From Stereum hirsutum FP-91666 SS1 (taxonomy: Eukaryota > Basidiomycota > Agaricomycetes > Russulales > Stereaceae), in assembly GCF_000264905.1 (NCBI RefSeq), contig NW_006763150.1, positions 248,001-312,000 of the forward strand: a stretch of 64,000 bases of DNA. Direction: 5' to 3'. Below are positions 33,179 to 45,639 of this stretch, one piece after another. Made by a program: the position numbers and the translations under genes. Numbering within the stretch: position 1 is the first letter of the stretch; every line of letters begins with the position of its first letter. The notes beneath the pieces are model-generated. The model searched no databases and was not told the DNA's origin. It saw only the letters and a list, made by a program, of their open reading frames with translations.

Positions 33179-33419
33179 GGTCAATATCAGCCTTTTTGAT
33201 TGCGCGTAAGGTCCCCACCTCTGAAAGGTGTGCTGTCCTGCTGAATCACAATTCATCTATACTGACTTGACGTTGTGCAAAACGAAGATCTGATTTCCCT
33301 GTCATGGGCATGGTGGATCGTGATGGAATGGCCGAGAATGTTATAGTGTCCTATTTCTCTCTGAGTGGTATGGATTGTTTCGGAAGTTCCGAGTCACTTG
33401 AATGTCTATCGACCTTTCA

Positions 33420-33427
33420 TATATAAG
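33420..33427 (+). promoter_or_regulatory. TATA box of small secreted-protein gene
   Basis: TATATAAG, 77 bp upstream of the first in-frame ATG at 33504. Confidence 0.6.
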
Positions 33428-33503
33428 TCCTACCCAGTGAATAAATCCGCAAATCTCCTAAGACAACTTTTCACTGCTTCCGACGTCCTGCTACTATCTA
33501 CCG

Positions 33504-33945
33504 ATGCTTTTCTGGAAATCTTCCGCTATGATCTTAATGGTGTCGGCCGTCACTATCAGTTGGGTGTTGGAAGTTACCTTTGCCTCTCCAATTGGGCCGA
33601 GATTAATATGTGAGCTATCTCTCATACTCTATCTCTTCTCATAGAATAATCTCATAGACACCTCTGGCTCGATTCAAGTTCACACTATACAGAAAAGTGC
33701 CATTCCGTCTTCTGAGTGTAGCAGGGACGTGCATCTAGAGAATTCAGAGGAAAGTTGGTTTGGGGCAGCAGACGCAGAATCAACTCCCGATATCTTGGAG
33801 GAACATGATGGGTGAGTCTGGAAGATGATCTTCAACTTGTCTCTGATCGAGCCGCTTCTTCCGTACTATGCTTAGTACAAGTGAGGGGACCGCAGACTCT
33901 GCTGCCGAAGAGAATCCCTCTCTATCCCCCAGAGCCTTATGCTAG
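33504..33945 (+). CDS. Small secreted protein, three exons (109 aa), candidate pathway peptide
   Basis: No single long frame reveals this gene. Exons: 33504-33609, 33658-33811, 33876-33945 (330 nt), with GTGAGC...CATAG and GTGAGT...TTAG introns of 48 and 64 nt whose phases fit exactly. The first 27 residues form a signal peptide: a basic start MLFWKSS, hydrophobic core AMILMVSAVTISWVL and a likely cleavage after VTFA. The mature part is about 82 residues, acidic and Ser/Glu/Ala-rich, has only two Cys, ends SLSPRALC, and has no internal repeats or dibasic Kex2-type sites. A TATA box precedes it. It lies 325 bp downstream of the UstYa-like gene on the same strand. No homology recognised. It could be a precursor peptide, an effector-type secreted protein or an unrelated small gene. 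An alternative frame through the same first intron stops 21 codons later. Confidence 0.6.
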
Positions 33946-34857
33946 GAGCGTCGTGTTGAAAGGCGATCTGCGGCGGGCGCAATAGGTACGCAGTATCTGA
34001 AAATAAGCATTGACTTGTCTCACGCTCGTCTGCAGTACTGCTTCGTGGGACCGTGATGCAACACTCGATGGATTGTAGAGATGAAATCCAAAGCTACCTG
34101 CGATTCTGCATTTTTGTTGATGAGGACCGTCGGATATGAAGAGTGAATCTAAACTGCCACATTGCACTGCAACCTTGTATTTTACTGTATTAAGTGGAAT
34201 GCGGCACCAACGTATGCGAAGGAACACGAAGTTACTCAAATCTAGTGTCTGAATATACTCGAATGGATGCGAATCTACATAGAAGGCAATCTCGTAGCGT
34301 ACATACCAATATAAGTACCTCGCCGTAGCGGCCGAAAGACCTACATAATTGCAGTTATATCCAACTCTTGAACACCTCTGTCTTTCCCGCCTGGACTCGT
34401 CGTGTCAGGCATCCTACGCGGTAATAAGCCTTCCTTGGGCAGTTTCTGTGACACGCCGACTTAAGGCTAGGTCAATATAAGTACGTTCGTAGTACATCCG
34501 CGCGAGTACCGCTTGCTGCAATCGCCACCTTGTCGCCACCCATGACCCGAGCACTTGGTAAGGATTGGGTATGAAAAATCCGGGGAGGCCCGCGCCAACG
34601 TTCACTTCCAACGGGATCAAATCGGCGGATGCGTGGCAGAACTCAGCTCGTTTGGAGGTTCATAATCTACATTCTTTCCAGCATCATTCAGCTGAGACCA
34701 CGACTAGACGCGACAGCTCGAAACATGCGTTGGACTAAGATTTCCTTATCAGCTGTCATCCCTTTGTGTTTACAACTTCGTCAGCGACTTGAAACTTCAA
34801 TTCCCGACAGACAATAAGTAGCTCAGCAGCATTCGAGTACTGTAAGCATTCGTCGCT
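33946..34857. other. Intergenic, nothing recognised
   Basis: About 0.9 kb between the small secreted-protein gene and the GNAT gene. No gene or RNA recognised. Confidence 0.45.
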
Positions 34858-35930
34858 ATGGAGCCTCCGCCGATAATCGTGTACACTCTCAAAAACCCCA
34901 CTGGTAGGTGTTCATGTTACCCTTCATCAAGAAACAGCTTTGATGTTCGCTTAGCTCGACAGGTTGACGAAGCTGCTGCCCTGTGCGTCCGCGCATTTGA
35001 CGGAGGTAAGATCTTACAAGCTGATGCGCAACCAGGAACATTTGCTTATTCTGTTATGTTCCTTGCTTTCTACTCTAAGATTTACTCCTAGATTCCATGT
35101 GCGGTGGAGATAGTCGGTTCCATCTCCCGCTATTCTCGTCCATGATACGCGCCACAGCATTAGAAGGCGTCCTCCACGTAGCAAATGTTAGGAATAGCGA
35201 TAGAATATGTGCAGTTTCCCTTTCCTTTGGTCCAGGTCATGCTTTGTTCGGAAGGTGTGTCCTCTATTCGTATAGATTTTCCAAAGCCTTATTGTCATGC
35301 ATGTCAGCCAAGCTCAGCGGGAACTCGGGTTCAATGATCTTTATGCGAGTCTTCCCACTAACGTACAGAAGTGGTGGATCGAAACTGTACGACAATCTCC
35401 CTGTCAGTATGGACTTTTCTCACTTCATATCACAGTATAGACCCACCATCTCGAAATGGCTTGAAGGAGTTTTTGACGGAAAGGTAGCCCCTGTCGTATT
35501 ACCTTAGACTAGTATGCTGAGCGCTCATGACAGCGATATCACCTATAGCGATCAACATCGTGGTTCGTTAGCCTGGTCGCTACCGATCCTCCGTATCAGC
35601 GCAGAGGCTTGGCGACTACTCTCATACAGACAATTTGGAAGCTGGTAAAAATCTGTCCTGTTTTCGTGTTAAGTATTTCTCGTCGGTCAACTGATATTAT
35701 CACTTTAGGCGTCCAATGACGATACTATTCTTGGCCTCGTCGCTGAACCAGAATTGGTACATAATGTTTTCTGTACTATATTGGCAAAGTATCATCGCTA
35801 ACATAGATCACAGACTACTGTTTACAAACCCATGGGGTTCAAGATAGTCGGCAGTATTGATCTCCCCGGGCGGAAAGACATCCTTTCAGCCGTCTGTATG
35901 ACGAAGGAACGAGTTGCGTGCTCGGTTTGA
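34858..35930 (+). CDS. GNAT-family N-acetyltransferase (215 aa)
   Basis: Acetyl-CoA-dependent acyltransferase of unknown substrate. Eight short exons: 34858-34903, 34955-35005, 35092-35254, 35308-35386, 35436-35483, 35549-35644, 35709-35756, 35814-35930 (648 nt). The N-terminal helix ALCVRAFDG, the strand block LEGVLHVANV-ICAVSLSFGPG, the helix ELGFNDLYASLP, then SWFVSLVATDPPYQRRGLATTLI, with the acetyl-CoA-binding Q-R-R-G-L-A motif, and the C-terminal VYKPMGFKIVG match the fungal GNAT pattern seen in many Agaricomycetes. The introns are 49-86 nt. The 5' splice of exon 4 (GTACGA) was chosen over a 33-nt alternative that would be too short. It may belong functionally with the neighbouring UstYa-like genes, but only by position. 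The last ~15 residues are uncertain. Confidence 0.85.
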
Positions 35931-36446
35931 CATGTGTCTACCCGGGGGATCTTGGGGATCAAGAGATTTCCATTGTTAGCGTGCCTCTGTAATGGAAGAT
36001 TTGAGTCGTGCAAGTGCTAACATACATGCGCTGTGCATCACGACTGATGTGTTTGCTCTGCTGATTTACCGCTTCTCCCATAGCAAGTACCCTCGGGGTA
36101 TCGTGGGTGCGAATGATTTCGAACTTCCCACCCATTGTCACTAAAAAGCCGTCATATGGTTAGGTTCTGAATGCAGGTCTGTAGCATACCATATCAGACA
36201 CATCACGTCTTCGATACATCTCATCAGGATCCACACAGTCCACTAAAGCATGCGTTAGCCTGAGGACCTTTCCTGGTTTTGTGCTGCGAAATGAGCTGAT
36301 TCCTCAGCCATCCACAGCTTTGTTCTTGATTATATATGAGTGTTTCCTCTTTCCTCGTCGTTGTGGTCACATACCACCCCTCCGCTATATACCTGCTACC
36401 ATCAGCCCCTTGTCCCATCGCCTCTTTGTCATCTAAAAAAAACAGC

Positions 36447-37751
36447 ATGTCAGACTCTCCAAACATCGTTTTCGAGCGATCCTTCTTCATCGGCATAATA
36501 CTTGCGGCATTCATACACGGTAACACACGGTACCTGTCAGGCTACATGTATGTCACGCTAATGATACATTGGCACAAAGGGCTGGAACTATACATGGTTT
36601 CGCAGTCAATCTACTTGCTCTTCAAGAGTCCTCCCGGTACTAGACAGGCTCGCGCAGTCTATGTCATCATCGGCGCGATCATGGCGGCCCTTGTTTCTAT
36701 CTGTTTTATCTCCAATGTCGTCTTCGCAGACTTCATGTGGATAGATCATCGCGACTTCCCCGGGGGACCGTACGCCTATCTCATCGCAAACAGTTCAGTA
36801 TGGTGGCAAACACTAGGCACTGCATGCACTATGGTGACGAACTTCATAGGTGACGGTCTGCTCGTATGTTTGATTTTTCAAGTGATATACGACCCAGTTC
36901 CTGACGATTTCTTTACCTTCCATTTTAGATATATCGCCTTTGGATCATATGGGGAGCCAAGTGGCCGATCGCTGTGGTTCCTCTTATTGTGTATTTGGGC
37001 TCCATCTGTAAGTGACAGATTCCGTAACCATCAGGACTACTCTTACGGCCTTTACTATATACCTGCTGTTTCACTAACCTTTTTCGATACCACGACAGCG
37101 ATGGCTTTCATCTCCGTGGTTCAAGGGGCTCTTCCTGGGAGCAACTTCTTCCGCGGAAAAAGCGTCAACTTTGGCGTGCCGTGGGCTGCACTCTCTGTCT
37201 CTCTGAATGTTATCGTGACTGCCCTCATCTGCACACGTCTCATCTTGATAAGACGCCAGGCAGCAGGTCATCTACCCGCAGAGTTCCTTCAGATGTACAC
37301 AGGGGTTATGGCTTTATTGGTCGAGTCAGCCTTGCCTTTCAGTATTTTTGGGATCGTTTTCGCGGTTACATACGGCAGGAATCTCAATGTCGCACCTGTA
37401 TTCCTCTTCATATGGGGTGATCTTTGTGTATGTTCTCGTTATTATGACCGATATTCTCAGACTACTGACTCCATGCGCTGTACCTCGAACCCTCTCTAGT
37501 CCTTATGCCCTCAATTCATTATCCTCCGAGTAGCGATGGGAAGAGCATGGTCCAGGGAGCTCACTGCCCAAGTGGCCCACACTAACCCGATGGTTTTTGC
37601 GCCACCCGAACAAGCCCACTATAAAAGTTCGGATGTAGAGGATATCGCGTTTGGCACCACGGGGTTACATTCCTCACAGAAGGGTTCAGCAACAGTAGTC
37701 GGGAGTTTAGACAAGCGCTCTAGGTCCCCACAGAGCGTTAGGGTGTTCTGA
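36447..37751 (+). CDS. Multi-pass (about seven-TM) membrane protein, basidiomycete family (338 aa)
   Basis: Function unknown. Exons: 36447-36519, 36580-36863, 36929-37007, 37099-37427, 37500-37751 (1017 nt). About seven hydrophobic segments can be seen: residues ~10-35, ~55-80, a central pair, GDGLLIYRLWIIWG into AVVPLIVYLGSI, WAALSVSLNVIVTALICTRLI, and ALPFSIFGIVFAVTYG. They are followed by the LCPQFIILRVAMGRAW block and a cytoplasmic Ser-rich tail of about 60 residues. The layout (long loop after TM3, GDGLLIYR motif, LxPQxIILRVAMGRAW near the end) is one I associate with an expanded Agaricomycete membrane-protein family. All joins use standard donors. It is the rightmost gene of the accessory segment. 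Confidence 0.85.
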
Positions 37752-38473
37752 TTGGGAGCTGTTCATCACGTCCGTCCTTGTAATATTTATCAATTGTTGG
37801 CGCACTAAGACTTACAGATCATCCACATCAGATATATTTCCTGTGTGTCTTTCCAAGCGCGGTGTAGAGGTCTCCGAGTGTTAATGATGGGCTGACCACT
37901 ATGTCCTCTCGTACTGTTCACTGTCAATTACCTTGTCTCTCCCACCCCCGTAATGGTGGCTGAGCAACCTTCTGCCATACAGAGCCAAATACTGATATTG
38001 CTCGCCCTTCGATAAGTGGCAAGAATTAGATTCTCAAAAGTTCTTGGGCGGAAATGAACATCCCTTCGAAGAGCCGATGAGTTGATAACGACTTCCTAAG
38101 AAGGCTTGTGTCGAACTTGGAGAAGGACGTGGTAAGAGTGAATCAAAGATCAATAGCAATGCCAGTGAGGGCGCGGCGGCGACCAGCCTGAAGCTTTGAA
38201 GCGGGAAAGGCGCGAAATAAACGAGAGCGCGCCAGTCACACAAATGTCATCTTCTGTCACGGTGTGACTGTATGGCAATCCGCATCATTGGCTCCTATTG
38301 GCTCGCCACTTCCCTCCACTTCCCCGCTTTCTAATATCTCTAGACCCTTTGTATCACCCATTGTTTTCTTGCCTGACAACTGTATCGACTGCTTTTATAC
38401 TGCTCGACGTCTCATCATTTCTCTTAAAGACACAACGACCTTCTGATATCGCACCCAAGCCAGTAGTAGCGGC
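37752..38473. other. Intergenic, promoter region of the NTO1-like gene
   Basis: No gene or RNA recognised in about 0.7 kb. Confidence 0.45.
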
Positions 38474-41400
38474 ATGGCGCGTCGCGCCCACTCCCCAGGT
38501 CCAGCCGCACTTCCCAAAGTCTCCTTCGTAAAGGTCGACGAGGACATATCACCAAAAGCATTCGGGGTCGATGATAAACAGCAGAGGAGCTATGGATGTG
38601 CGTTTCTACATCATCTATAATGACCATCTCGTCCTGACGCGACGCGACTTGTTGCCATTGTGTCGAACAGACAATGATTATTCAGAGTTCCATCGTCCAG
38701 AACCATATATCCGACATATAGGTATGTGCTCTGAATAGATGGAACTGTTGGGAGTCATTGTAACGAGGGTCTGGCGTGCAGAACCGCTGGAGAGCGAATT
38801 GAACCAGCAGGTGGAGTATGACATGGATGAACAGGGTTCGTAATCTTTCCATCTCATTGTCGACGTTCATGTATCGCAGAAGACTAATTGTCAATGTGTG
38901 TCACAATTGGTGAACAGACCAAGAGTGGCTTGAAGCGCTCAATCAAGAGCGCAAGAAAGACCAGATCGGACCCGTAAGCTACGAGACATTCGAGATTGTG
39001 ATGGACCAGCTTGAGAAGGAGTGGTTCCACCTCGTGCGTCTACTATATCTTCTCGTCGACACCTTTACACCCCTCCTTAATATTATACAACACAGTCCAA
39101 GAAGATTCCGAAACCAGACATGGCCCTTCCGTCCGAAGACTCCACTTGTGCTATCTGTGATGACCCGGAAGGAGAGAACACGAACGCGATTGTGTTTTGT
39201 GACGGATGTAATTTGGCGGTTCATCAAGGTGCGTAACCATGCTTTGTGTAACGGACTACGAACAGAATCCAACATGAGAGGATAGATTGTTACGGAGTTC
39301 CGTACATCCCTGAGGGTCAGTGGCTCTGCAGGAAATGTACCGTTTCACCTGAGAACCCAGTGGTAAGTGCCACAACACACCCAATTACATTGTCATGACT
39401 CTCGGAATGTTGCGTTGACGATGTATCTCTAGTCATGTATCCTCTGCCCAAACGAAGGCGGAGCATTCAAACAAACCGTTTCAAGTGAATGGGTGCATCT
39501 CCTTTGTGCAATCTGGGTCCCCGAAACGAGGGTCGCGAACGAGGTGTTCATGGAACCTGTTACGGGCATTGAGAAAATCTCGAAGCAGAGGTGGAAATTG
39601 GTCCGTTCTCTGATTAAATCTCCTTGTGACCCTCAGCTTCCTGATATTAACATCCTTTCCTGATACGTCTCGTTGGACGGACAGAAATGCCAAATCTGTG
39701 ATGTACGAGAAGGAGCTTGCATCCAGTGTAGCAAGACCTCTTGTTTCCTTGCATTCCACGCGACATGTGCGAGGAAGGATAAGTTACTCATGCCGATGAA
39801 AGCGAGTTCGGGCCTGGAGGCACCTATGCTGCAGTGTTTTTGCGAGAGACATCTACCAGTACGTGTAATACTCCATGAACCCAGCACACGATATCTCATC
39901 TACGTTATATCGATATCTAGCGCGAGCAAGCGAAAATCCGAGAAGCCGCCCTCGCAGCTGAAGGCACCACCGCTTCCCGCATCCACTCCCGCTCGCACAC
40001 GCCCAGCGGCGACACCCCCATGACTGACACGCCTATCACCAGTATCAGCACGGCCTCTCCCTCTTCCCCCATACGTCACACCCTCACCGTCCCCCCACAC
40101 AACCACAACCACACAACCCACCCCTCCCCCAAATCCTCCAAATCCGCCCGCGCCTACACAAAATCGTACAAACCTGGCCCTCCCATAGTGCCCTCTCTCA
40201 TCGTCACCCGCATCCTGACCTATATTTCCAAGATCAGTGTGCGGAAGAAGAGCGAGTTCGTGGAGATGGTGTGTCGGTATTGGAGCTTGAAGAGGGAGGC
40301 GAGGAGAGGGGCGCCGTTGTTGAAGAGGTTACATTTAGAGCCTTGGACTGGTGGGGGTTCGGGTGGAGGTGGTGTGGGCGGTGGTGTGGGCGGTCCGAAT
40401 TCGAGGGTCAGTGATGAGGAGAAGGCGATTAAGCTTGAGGTGCGTCTTTTCGTCTGACTTTCTGTAGGCTGCTGGGACGTTGAGGGTGATTGTGCTGACA
40501 CCCTTGTTTTTGGTTTGGGGGATGTAGCATATGAAGAGATTGAGAGGCGATTTAGAGAGGGTGAGAACTATGGCGGAACTTTGTCGGAAGAGGGAGAGCA
40601 GGAAGTTGAGACAGACGCAGTTGGTGGCGGATATGATCAAGACGGTTATTTTCGCGCACGAGGACACGATGAGGAATGTGTTTGACAAGATTGCTGCGTG
40701 CGTATCTCTCTTTCCCCACTCGGGGTTTCCCTTTCTGACTGTTTTATCTATTTTGTTGTATTTCGTGCTAACATTTTGCTTTCCCCCCCTTTGTTTTTGT
40801 ATCATTGGGTGGCGGTGGCGGTGGCGCTGTAGGATGGACCGGAACGATTACTTCAAGAACCCCGTCTCGAAAGTCGACGTCCCAGATTATCATGAGATCG
40901 TAAAGAAACCGATGTGTTGGACTATGATCGAGGCGAAGCTTGATAGACATGAGTATTGGGACTTGGCCGTTTTCAAGGTCAGCCTCACTCCAGAATTCTA
41001 ACTTCCCATTTACAAGACACATAAGCTAATTACCGAGTTATACCGTACGTAGGGCGACATCAGGCTCGTCTTAGACAACGCAATGTTGTATAATAAGGCT
41101 GGAACGCCGTATTATAAGACTGCGATGAGGATCAAGGGTGCATCGGGGCCGCTCTTGGAAGACTTGGATGTGTTGGCCACGTCTGCTCCGTTTGAGTTCG
41201 GGCAAGGACCGCAGATAAAGTCACAGCTTCCTACTCCAACTATTGGGCCGCCGCCACCATCAGAGCTGCCAGGAGAAGATTCAACTTCGATGGACCATGC
41301 GCCCACTCAGCCCGAGGTCTCTGAGCAAGAAGTCTCAGAGGTCGAAGGACCTCCTGCCCCTGCAGTCCAAGACGAACCACCAACAGAACTATTACAACCA

Positions 41401-44400
41401 ACCGAACTACATCCACTGACTGATCCTCAGCCCTCCGCCTCCCACTCTTCTCAATCCCTCACGACGTCTCACTCCACCGCTTCCTCCTCCACACTGACAA
41501 ACCCAATAGGCAACCTCGAACCCCCGCTTTCCTTCCTCAACCTACTCCTCTCTTCCTCCGTCATTGAGGACATGCAAGCTTCGTCAGACTTCATCATCAC
41601 ATCCGCCCCATTACCTTACATCTTGACGTACGAACTCGGCGAACCCGTCCCTCCACCGCCTGCTCCTCCTACACCTCCACCGCCTCCGACACCACCACCC
41701 CAACCAGAACCTGTATTCGCACCTTCTACTGCTTCGCGTCATCAGTCTACCGCGCCCAAGGCCAAAGGTCGGAAGGAAAGAGCGATCGATAACAACCAGG
41801 ACAAAGAGACGGAGACAGATGCTGTGGCTACGGTTGAGGAGCCAGCGAGTGTGAATGAGCCTAGTAGTGCAAAACCAAAGAGGGACAGGAAAGCGGAGAA
41901 CGAGAGGAGGCGAGAGAAGGAGAGGCAGAAGCTGTTAGATTTGAATGCGGGCTTCAGGGCGCCTGTTGGATTGAGGACAAGGAGGGCAGCTGCGGCGGAG
42001 GCGGCATTTGAGCAAGAGGCGGCTACTGGCGGAATAGGTCAACCCCAGGTGCAGGACGGCGACCATGACGTGGGTGATGACAGTGGTCATGTGGAGGATG
42101 TGAATCGGAATGTGGTTTCGGTTGAGCCGGAAGTTGAGGTGGGTGAGGATGTGGAAGCTGGACCGAGCAGGACAGCGCCGACGTCGGAGGCGCAGGTGGA
42201 GGCTCAAGTGGAGATCGATGTGGAGGGAGAAGAGGTAGATGTCGATGTTGAGATGACGGACGGTGGGGATGCAGCACCAGCGTCTGCCCAGCTATCGGTC
42301 GAACCATCAACTCACCAACCTTCACCATCCGACGAAGCCGAAGACGAAGCCGAAGCTCCGGCCAAACAGCCAGATCTATCCGCGAAGAGGGTGGGCGATC
42401 GCAGTGGTACGAAGCGGAAGCGTCCCTCCTACACGCCCAACCAAGCACCTGCTATCCTCGAAGATGTGGGCAAGAGAGACACTTTCTTGAATTTCGATGC
42501 GGGCTGGATCTTGCCGCAGGGGTCAAGAAGAGGTGGGAGGAAGCCACCGGTGATTCAGATGCCTGCTCCGGGAGAGTCCGTTCCAAAAAGAGCCAAACGA
42601 AGTACGTCCCTTTTCTACCCTAGTCGCCGCCCTTGTCTCAATCTATTTGGACAGTCCATGCTTCAGAAGCAAGTAGGAGTCGTGATACGGGGACGCAAGA
42701 GAGAGAAACGGCTACTGCTTCCGTCGCACCTACGGAACTTGCCACCGAAGACCACAGGGAGGTTTCTGTCATTTCACCATCAAGTATCGTAGCTGTGGCG
42801 CAAGACGAACATATGGATCCCGAAGCTCCTTCAATGGAAAGATCAGATTACAATCTCCACGAGGGCGTCACACAGCGTGAACATTCCGTCCTCGCCAGTC
42901 AAACGTCTCGAACCTCGCCGTCCGTCGTTGAACGTTCGCCTTCTCCCCTCAGAACCCGATCACGTCGCTCGACAGCTCGGTCCCAAACCCAAGTCCGGTC
43001 ACAAACCCAGACCACATCATCACCTAAGTCTGCAATCCCCATCGTATTAGAGCCAAATACGACGCTAGTTATGGGCGCGGACGGAAGGATGGTTCTCGAG
43101 GTCTTGGATACACCAAAGACGAGGAGGGAAAGGTATATGCAGCGGAAGAAAGGTTCGAAAGGCGATAAATCAAATGTTGCTGGCGGTAGCTCGTCTCGGG
43201 CTGGACCTTCAAGCGTGCGGTCACTTGCCTCCGTGGCGGGTCCTTCACATCTTCGGGTTTCGATGCTGGCAGTTGGTGATCCAGAGGTAGAGTCGGAGTT
43301 GAGTGCGTTGAGTGACTTGGAGGACGATGGAGCGGAGGAAAGCAAAGAGCCTGAGTTCGAAGCTACAGAAGGGTCCCCACCGGTAGAAGAATTTGAGCAG
43401 GTAGGGGCGTCCGAACCAGAAGAGGGAGCCGAACTGGTGGTGAAGTTCGTTGCAGCAGAGGCGTCGCCACCGGTCGAGGAAACTGAACCAAGGGAAGGCC
43501 ATGGACAGACGTCGGAGGCAGACCCGTCAGAGGGGCATGATCCGACGGTGGATTCTGAACCTTTGAAGGGGCTCGCGCTGGACGAGGTGCCTGCGTCAGG
43601 CAAGGGAGCCACGCCGATGGAGGAGCCTACACCACCGAGAGTAGAGCCCGATGTTGAATCGAGCCCAGAGGAAGAAGCACAACCCAAAGACGAAGAAGCC
43701 GACGTTGAAATCGTACCTACAGAGCAGACTGAGAGTAAGAGTCGCACGAGGAGAAGTAGCGGAAAGAGAACGGGGAAGGGGAAAGGAAAAGGGCGAGTAA
43801 ACGCACGAAGACAAGGAGACGCAACAGCAGGAACGCGGCAATCCAGTGGGGATGGTATCATCACGTTGGAGAAAGGGAAGTATCTCGACGGCGGAACTCT
43901 TGGTGTGTTGATATCTGTCCTCTATGTCTGACGCGTACGGGAAGCTGAGCGATCTGTTTTTAACGTGCAGTCTGGGCAAAGTCGCGTAGGTCCCGCCCGT
44001 GGATATCTCTGGTGGCTATACCCTGACCAATTGATCTATAGCGACATATCCATGGTGGCCAGCCGTTGTATTTGAACCGGATGATGAGGGTATCCCCGAC
44101 CGCGTATTGGATAATCGTCCGCAGACGAAAGAGAAACTCCATCTTGTGCGGTTCTACGACAAGTCTAAATCCTGGTAAGTGTACGCGATACGTTCATTCT
44201 CGAAATGTTACTCACAAAACTCGACCACGCAGGGCATGGCTATCACTAGACCGTCTCTTCATGCTGGGCGAGGATAAGAGTCAGTGAATTTGGACTTGCA
44301 TTTGCGAAGATACTAACCAGAGGTCTACAGAATTCGACGAGCAGTTTCTGAGCCAGAGCCCACGCCAAAGGTTCAAGAACAATAACTTGAGGTCTGAGTG

Positions 44401-44522
44401 TCGGGCAGCATATCAGTGCGTTCTCGGTCACTTTTATACTGCCTTCCTCCACAGGTTTTGAACTACTTCCCGCACACAGGAGCGCGATAGCCGAGATGGA
44501 AACAGCGGCCAACGGGGACTGA
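38474..44522 (+). CDS. NTO1/BRPF-type PHD - ePHD - bromodomain - PWWP protein (1616 aa)
   Basis: Chromatin reader/scaffold of a NuA3 / MOZ-type histone H3 acetyltransferase complex. Exons: 38474-38597, 38671-38721, 38782-38835, 38918-39033, 39096-39228, 39286-39362, 39433-39600, 39685-39858, 39921-40439, 40528-40697, 40833-40977, 41053-42601, 42655-43902, 43971-43985, 44042-44174, 44233-44279, 44331-44415, 44480-44522 (4851 nt). Domains: an EPL1-like N-terminus (to ~115, [15 protein letters not shown]), PHD finger (~133-180, CAIC...[14 protein letters not shown]...CRKC), extended PHD (~186-299, CILCPNEGG...WVHLLCA...CQIC...[10 protein letters not shown]...FCERH), and bromodomain (~528-620, [12 protein letters not shown] then [16 protein letters not shown]). 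A long acidic, Pro-rich disordered region follows, then a C-terminal PWWP domain ([17 protein letters not shown]). One exon (43971-43985) is only 15 nt. Confidence 0.93.
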
Positions 44523-45639
44523 AAGCGACTTACCGATTCAGAGTGAATGCGTCCGACGCTGTTCTATCATTCTCTATTAGTTTGTTTATTTATGTATCAC
44601 ACTATGTATTTCTTGGAGCTCTCAGAGTCTAGACACATCAGTTCGATCTTAGCGTCCGCTAAACCTTTCAATGTTGCAAGTCACCCGTTGTCAGCAGATC
44701 CAGTACTTACAGGTCCGTGATGAGATCATACTACGTTCTCTACTTCGCGTGCTGAATTGGTGTATACGGGACTGGCAGGATATCTGGAGTAAGCTAATCG
44801 GAGCGGTTCTTGGATACTGTCTAAATACTACGCTTGATTCACGCAACGAAGTCTGGTGGTAGGCTCTACCAGACAACATAGCTCGCGCTTTACCCCGAAT
44901 TCATTGTCTCTGTTATCTCCCGCAAACATATCGCAAAAAGGGTGAGCTGTCCAGGCATTTCGCACCCGGCCGATGCATATTTTAGATTCGGCAGTATGTC
45001 TTCATGAAGACATGAGGCCACACAAAGGCTCAAATCTCAGAAGCCAAGCTGATCAAAAGTGACATGCCATTTAAGAATAAAGGCATAGTACCCACTCTTC
45101 GTGCGTCCCTTTATTTCCTTTGGGCGTTCCCTTACTTGTCTTGTAACTCGCAGGTGTAAGCCTATCAATGATCGGGACGTTTGTGTATCCCAGCCTGCAT
45201 GCATTTGTCCAGGCCAAATGGTTGAATTGATGTGGCGTTGGGTGTGAAACGAATTCGGGAACATCAACCATGCTCGCTCACATGCCACCTACCATCTCCG
45301 TCGACCGTTTATTTTGTATGAATCAAGATGAGTTCCTCGCTCATTCATCAGGAACTTGGAGCATTTTAGAGCATCTCTGCATTGACGTCTCCGTGAACAT
45401 CGCGGCAATCTAGGGCAGAAGCCTAACATGATGCACGCCACCGTATCTTATGTCTGTGTGCAGGCCAATCACATAATCTCTGCCCTGTGTTTCATCGCAC
45501 GGCAGTGACACGATGACACTATAGGTATTTTCCTCGTTCTTTAATGTAACCTTCCAGGAGCTTCTATCTTAAGACACCCCACAACGTTACTCTATATAAA
45601 CATCCGTCGATACAGTCACGTCGCTTTACTCCTTTGCTC
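44523..45639. other. 1.1-kb intergenic region
   Basis: Separates the NTO1-like and MYND-DUF4470 genes. Only short frames without domains; no RNA gene recognised. Confidence 0.45.

Noticed and set aside
33365..33613. 82-codon plus-strand frame overlapping the small secreted-protein gene
   Set aside because: Begins with GTG and, even if spliced through the same intron, stops after 21 further codons; the alternative frame has an ATG, a signal peptide and two more well-phased exons.
42899..43864. 321-codon minus-strand open frame inside the NTO1-like gene
   Set aside because: Antisense shadow of a Ser/Glu-rich low-complexity exon; the sense frame connects PHD, bromodomain and PWWP regions.
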